Part shown: piece by piece, positions 13,311 to 19,516 of the stretch
Layout of the letters: each line of letters starts with the position of its first letter
How positions within the stretch are numbered: position 1 is the first letter of the stretch
Source: Chromera velia
Taxonomy: Eukaryota > Sar > Chromeraceae
Assembly (NCBI GenBank): GCA_018398765.1
Contig: JAHBMJ010004853.1
Coordinates: 7,501 to 42,875, forward strand
Direction: 5' to 3'
Length of the DNA: 35,375 nt
The notes under the pieces: model-generated
Told to the model about the DNA's origin: nothing
Seen by the model: the letters and a program-made list of their open reading frames with translations, nothing else
Database searches by the model: none
Translations under genes and position numbers: made by a program

Positions 13311-16300
13311 CGTGTGTGTGTGATTCCAAAGAATCAGATCAAAAGCGCACGCAGGAACGGCCGTTCATGAAGCGTTTGATCTTTTGATGCTCAATCTTTC
13401 ACACATTTCTTCTTCTCTCCATGATTCCATGTTTCCCTACTCCTTGCAGGCTGCCGACTCACTGGCAGCGTTGGACGAGAAGCTGCAGCAATGTCTTGCA
13501 GTGGCATCGCCTGCAGAGAAGGAACAGATCGCGAAGGACTCTGCGTCATCGGCTGTGGAGACCATCTCAAATCTCTTAGTCCGCCTGTCCTTGCTTTTTC
13601 AGTCACAATTCTCTCTGCATGTCCCGATGTCCCGCCTGTCCTCGGCTCATTTGTCATGCAAAAAAAGAAATGAGAGTCAAACTACACTGTCGAGCTTCTT
13701 GGTTCTGATCGCATCTGCATGCCATGATCCTGAGGAATGGCATTCCTCTTTTCCTTCCCTCCACTGCATGCATGATCAACTCGAATGCCTGCTGGTGGAG
13801 GGTGGGAGTGCGGAACGTATTTTGCCTCTCAAGCCGTGGCCGCATGAAGAGAAAGATTGTATTTTCGGTCATCTACTCATGTATTTGTATGTATATCAGT
13901 AATTACCCATCATATGCAACTGAGAGTGCCCGCCTTTTTTTGCAGAACGTGATGGACTCTCAAGCCCTGGCTTCGGCCGCATTTATTTCCATACAGAAAA
14001 TAAACATGAACATATTTCTTCAGAAAATAAATGCTGTACGAAAATAAATGCAGAACGTGATGGACTCTCAAGCCCTGGCTTCGTCCGCGAGTGAAGAGGG
14101 AGAGGCAGCATCTGACGGGAGCGCGTCAAGCAGCGGAACGACTTTGACGGGAACTGTGGTCGTCACGGCCCCTGCTGCGGAGAAGCCCTCAAGAGAGGAT
14201 GCGGAGGCCGCAACTGCAGCATCCGTCAAGATCATGCAGGCAGTTGATAACATTGGTCGGTCCGTCAGGGAGGCCAGAAAGGAGATAGATGGGCCAGGGA
14301 ACGAAGAGGGTCGAGGGAAGAGCAGGAAGGTGCTGCCATACTTTCTTTTTCTTCCGTCCTTGAGCAATGCTGGCTGTCTCCTTTCAACTTTCTTCCTTCT
14401 CCTCTCTCCCTCATTCCCCGCCCCCCCTCCGAATGTATGAGCAACACTGCAGCCGACAACCTCGCGGAGGCAGTGCCCATTGGGGAAACCACGATCATTA
14501 AGACAGAGACGCTCTCTATCGCTGTACAGAGCTCTCCTCCTGACGCAACATCCGTCGGTGCCAAATCGGACACAGCATCCATCGTCCTGCAGTTGGCTGA
14601 TGCCGAGGCAATCGGTCGGTCCGTGCATGAGTCGTTCGGTTTCAGTTTTTTTTTTTTTCATTTTGCGGAAAGGTGACAGGAAGCGACAAGCCCGAGGTAG
14701 AAAAAGTTCTCATGACGAGAAAAGTGACAGGAAGGGACAAGCCTGAGGGAGAAAAAAGAAGTTTCATGCATGACGAGATTTCCTTTCTTCCTGCCTGAAT
14801 GCGATCCCTCATTGTCCAAATCTGTTTTTCTTTTTGAATTGCAAATGCGTTTATGCTTCTTTTTGTCCGCCCATAATTTGCAGCTGCAATTCCACAACGG
14901 GGGGACTACGAGGAGACGGGAAGGACAATCCGACAGTCCATGCCGGCTAATGCGAGGAGATCGGATAAGAGTGATCAGGCCAAGTCGCTAACACTGATGG
15001 AGTCCGTGAGTAACCCCGCCCCGTTCGCAGGAGCCCGTACGAGGGAGAACGGATTTGTGACGGCGGGGCTTATTCCTTTTATTCGAATGGCGGCGCGACA
15101 GGGAGGAGAGGTGATTGGGGGCATTCGAACTTCTTTGATTTCGGCAACCGGAGGTTCCGGGACATCTAGGTCCTCTGGTGGACGGTCCGGCAGGAGGCTT
15201 GATGAAACAGAAGAAGGAGAAAGAAGAGCAGCAGATTCGTCTGTGGAGACTTTGAAGGAGAATTCACTCTCTCGAAAGCTTGCAGATGCGATTTCTTCTT
15301 CGAAGAACATCGCACAAGTTGAATTGTCTGCTCTGGATCAAGAGAACTTGATCAAGCAGCGGGAGCTTGTAGAATCCGATTGGGATCGGTACAAACTCGG
15401 GAGGGTGGGGGGAATCTGGGAGGTTGAGTGCACCCAGTTGGATGTGCAGAACGAAGAGTGGACTTCGGGTGGTGAGTCGGTCAGTCTGTTGGACAGGGAA
15501 GGAGTGTGCATGAATGAGCTATGGGTAGAAGAGTAAATTAGTTCTTTCTTTTTCTGGTTTTGCATCGTTGATTGGGATCTCGATTGGGTTGCTGTTTCTC
15601 TCTTCATCGCTGTCCCGTGGTTTTCTTTTTGTTCACTTGAAGGACGTACCGCTTCGTCTCCTCTGTTGGAAAGCCGCACATGGAGATCAGATGACGCTGC
15701 CCTGCGTGCATAGAGAAAAGTTTTTTCCCGACATAATATATATTCAACTAATGAAGCAAGAGCCTCTCTCTCTCTCCCTCTCGCTCTCTCTGACGCAATT
15801 CACTGGCTGCATGGATGGCTGCAGGATGCACAACCAGCGGGGCAGCGAACAGGCAGATCACAGAGGAACAGATCGTCTGCGAGTGCGAGATCAGGGCGAT
15901 GGAGGCAGTGTTCTCTGTCAGCCAGAGGGTCAGTCAGTTGTTTGACTGTTTACCTCTTCTCAATTCGTCAGAGGGTGTGTCGGCCTCAATGTCGTGCATG
16001 GACAACTCATCACCTTTAGTCACAGGTAAAGACACAAGCAGCCAGAGTCACAAGCTCCAGTTCTCGAATGATCGAAGGGAGCTTTTCTGTCTTGTGATTT
16101 TCAGCATGTCACATCGTGCCACCAATAAACGACTGCGCGCTCTTGTCTATGTGTGCACTTGATCAAGAAACTATGGCAAGAACGAGCAGACAGCCAACTG
16201 TTGAATCAATCACTCGTGCCTCCCTGCAGTATATAGAGCCCCCAGCGCTGCCGCCAACAGCAGGGACGGCTCAGAATTCAGTCTTGGAGAAGCTGCCGGA

Positions 16301-19300
16301 CGTGGGCTTCCTCTTCCTCCTCCAAACGGTTAGTAAGTCAGTCTGCCACACATGAACCCGATCAGTTAGGGGTGTACTCAGTTGGATATCTATTGATTGT
16401 CTCATTCAACCTGCCAGTCAATAAACTCGTTTGCGTCGGTGGAACCTCTCATTGATCAATGAAGATTCAAGGGGAGGGGTTGGAAGGCCCTTATCCATTC
16501 ATACTGTTCTTTTTTCTCTGCGTGCCTTCCTGAATTCATTTCTCTACCTCTCTGTCGGTCTGTAGGCCCACATCCTCTGCATCTTTCTAGCTGTGCGTCT
16601 GTGTAAATCCATGCATATGCAGGTGGGCTTGTCCTCAATTTTCATATTCCTGGCGCTCGCAGTTCTCGTCCACACGTCAGTCTGCAGACCTTCCGGCAGG
16701 ATCATAAGCGGGTTGAATCGAAATGGGCCATGCATGCGGCACAATTTTGCCTTTCTCGTACATGAAGAATCTGTTGTAGTTCTTTCCATATCGAAACTGC
16801 GTCTGGATGGCCAATTTGCTTTTCACCCCAGATGAGGGTCTAGTTACTGTACTCTACTGGATCCCTTTTGCGTGTCTGTCTGATCGATCAACACGCTGGC
16901 AACTCCCTTCTTGTATTTTAGATTACTGTGTTGCGCTTGACGTTCCTTCCGGCAGGGCTTACAAGGCCGAGAGGAAGCTTCTTCCTCTGGTCCAGGACGT
17001 CTTTCCGAGCCTTTCCGTGTGTGATTGTAGACGCTGACATGGAAGGAGACAGTCAGCACACTCGAAGGTCTCGACACTGAAGGACATCCAGAGAAGCCGT
17101 CGGAGATCCAGTCAGATGAGTGCAGCAGCCGTGGAAGATCCAAGCAGGGCCGCAAGGTACCATAGCAGTAAGCGGAAGAAAGGGGGGCAGGCAGAAGCCT
17201 GTGAACAAGAACAAAGAGAGAGAGAAGGCGTCTCCTCGAAGGCCCTGCAGGAGGTGACTGCGAAGGCAAAGGCGGTGTTTGGAAACGAGGGACACTTGCT
17301 TCGAATTCGAAAGTGAGTTCGTCTTTCTTTGTCTATCCTAGTCCAGCTGCACATCTGGCCAACTGCCTCTGTTTTCTTTGCGTCCCACTCTGCCTTTTGG
17401 TCTGCATAAGTGTGTTTTTGCCTGCTTGCCTTCCTGCCTCCTTCCAGGGTCTGTGCTCTCCGCCTACCTTTTTGTCAATGGATTGATTGTCCCTTCTGCT
17501 CATGAATTTCGCTCCTGCTCATGTGCAGATTTTTCAACCCCAGACGCATCGTGGCCTATCACCTTTCGCAAGGTGTCCGATTTGATGAAAGCGGACAGGT
17601 CATCTCACAGCCAGCAGCACAGCGAGCGAGTACGAGATTTTGTTCGTGCCGCTTCCGCTGCTTCAAGCTTGCGTTGTTTACAGAGTGGTCTCTGGGTGCG
17701 TGTGACGCCCGCGTGATTCGCCGCGCACTGCGGGTCAGACGGGCAGGACTACAGGAGGAACAGAGAGGGTACTTTGCAAATCAGAAAGAAAGACAGCAGG
17801 CGTTGTGGAAGCAGATGGAGGTAGAGATGGCAGGGCGACAGTACGAGATGGGGTTTATCTTCAGTACAGAGGAAATAAGGGCACGAGTACTTAGAGCGAT
17901 GAGGGAACAAAAGAAGCCAAAGGGAAAAAATGACCAGAAAAAGAAAACACAAGAGTCATCCGAGTCGGAGGACGATTCTGATGAGTCGAGTGATTTTGAT
18001 TCAGACAGCAGTGGAAGCATGAAGAGCAAAAACAGCAGCAGCAACAGCGAAAGCAACAATCAAGAGACCGCTTCTCAGTCGGAGGACCTGTACGAAGACT
18101 TGGCATCCCTGATGAAGCAGCTGGAGACAGTCGGGACGGGAAACGATTTTGATTCAAAAAAGAAAAGGAAATTGGAGGCGAAGATGAAAAGCCTAAAAGA
18201 AAAAACAGATCATCTTTTCCCAAAGAAAGAAATTGAGGGTCATCAACAGAAAGAGAAAGCCTCCCTTTCTTTCCCTGCCGACTCCTCTGGTCGAGGTGGA
18301 CGTGGTGAGGTCCTCTTGACAGTGCCGTCTCAAAGTGAGGACGGAGGAGCTGATGGAGAGCCTGCAGCGTCAGACACTAAACGTGGGGGGGGAAGCCTGA
18401 CTGACGTCACAGTCCGACAGGTGGAAGACGGGGCTGCCTCCTCGTCCTTTGAGAAGCCGGGGGGGGTGATGCCCTTTCAGGCGGTGGGAAGGCAGAGAGG
18501 GGAGAAAAACAAAAATAAGGAAGAGAGTAGTAGCATTGAGAGTGCGAAAAGTCAAGAAGGCAGTCTAAGCATTGAGAGCGCCAAGAGCGAAGAGGGCAGT
18601 GGAAGCATCGAGAGTGCAAAGAGTGAAGAAGATGGAGAAGGAGCAGAGGAGATAGAGAGCGCAAAGAGCGGAACGTCGAGGAACAGCAATGTCGAGGAAC
18701 AATCCGCAAGCGACAGCAGCTTGCAGAGTGGAAGCGACTCCCCAGATGCAGATGCGGACAGTGAAGTGGCAGACAGTGAAAACAGCAGTGCGCTAGTTGA
18801 AGAGCAACCCACTGCTGCAGGAAGAAGATCTTCTGACGACAGAGCAGAACACACACCTACGGCCCCCCCTCCTGTTCAGCGAGACTCCTTAGACGTCTCC
18901 TCTCCTTCGAGTGTCGAGTCTGCTAACGTCTCCTCCTCATCATCACGCAGTGTCTCAATACAAAGCGCGTCAATTCAAAGTGCCTCAGAAGAACAAAAAG
19001 TCGTGGCCGACACTCAGTCCGAGGAGAGACAGACCACCCCTGAGAAAAAGAACAGAAAGCCGCGACGACTGAAGAGCACAGCAGCCGAAGTCTTCCGCCG
19101 CCTCTCCGCATGTGGCCTGGGGGCCCCGGCAAAGAGGTGGAGGGCCCTGATGACAATCGTCGCTCCAGCAGACGCGTCCAGGGTGGGAACCCTTCCCCTC
19201 AGGTTAGTCAGACAACATACATGTGCGTGCGTCAAGCATACAGTGTTATGAGTAAGATGCACCAAGCATGCATTCGAGGAGGTCGAGGTCCTCACTTCAG

Positions 19301-19431
19301 AGCTGAATGGGAGAGACGTAAAGAGGCACAGCCGCGCGAATAACGGGGTCTGAAGTAACTTGATGTTCTGTTTTCTGCTGTTGGAGCTTTCAAGTCTCTA
19401 TGATCTATTGAACTTTTAGGACGATTTTCCT

Positions 19432-19516
<85 letters not shown>

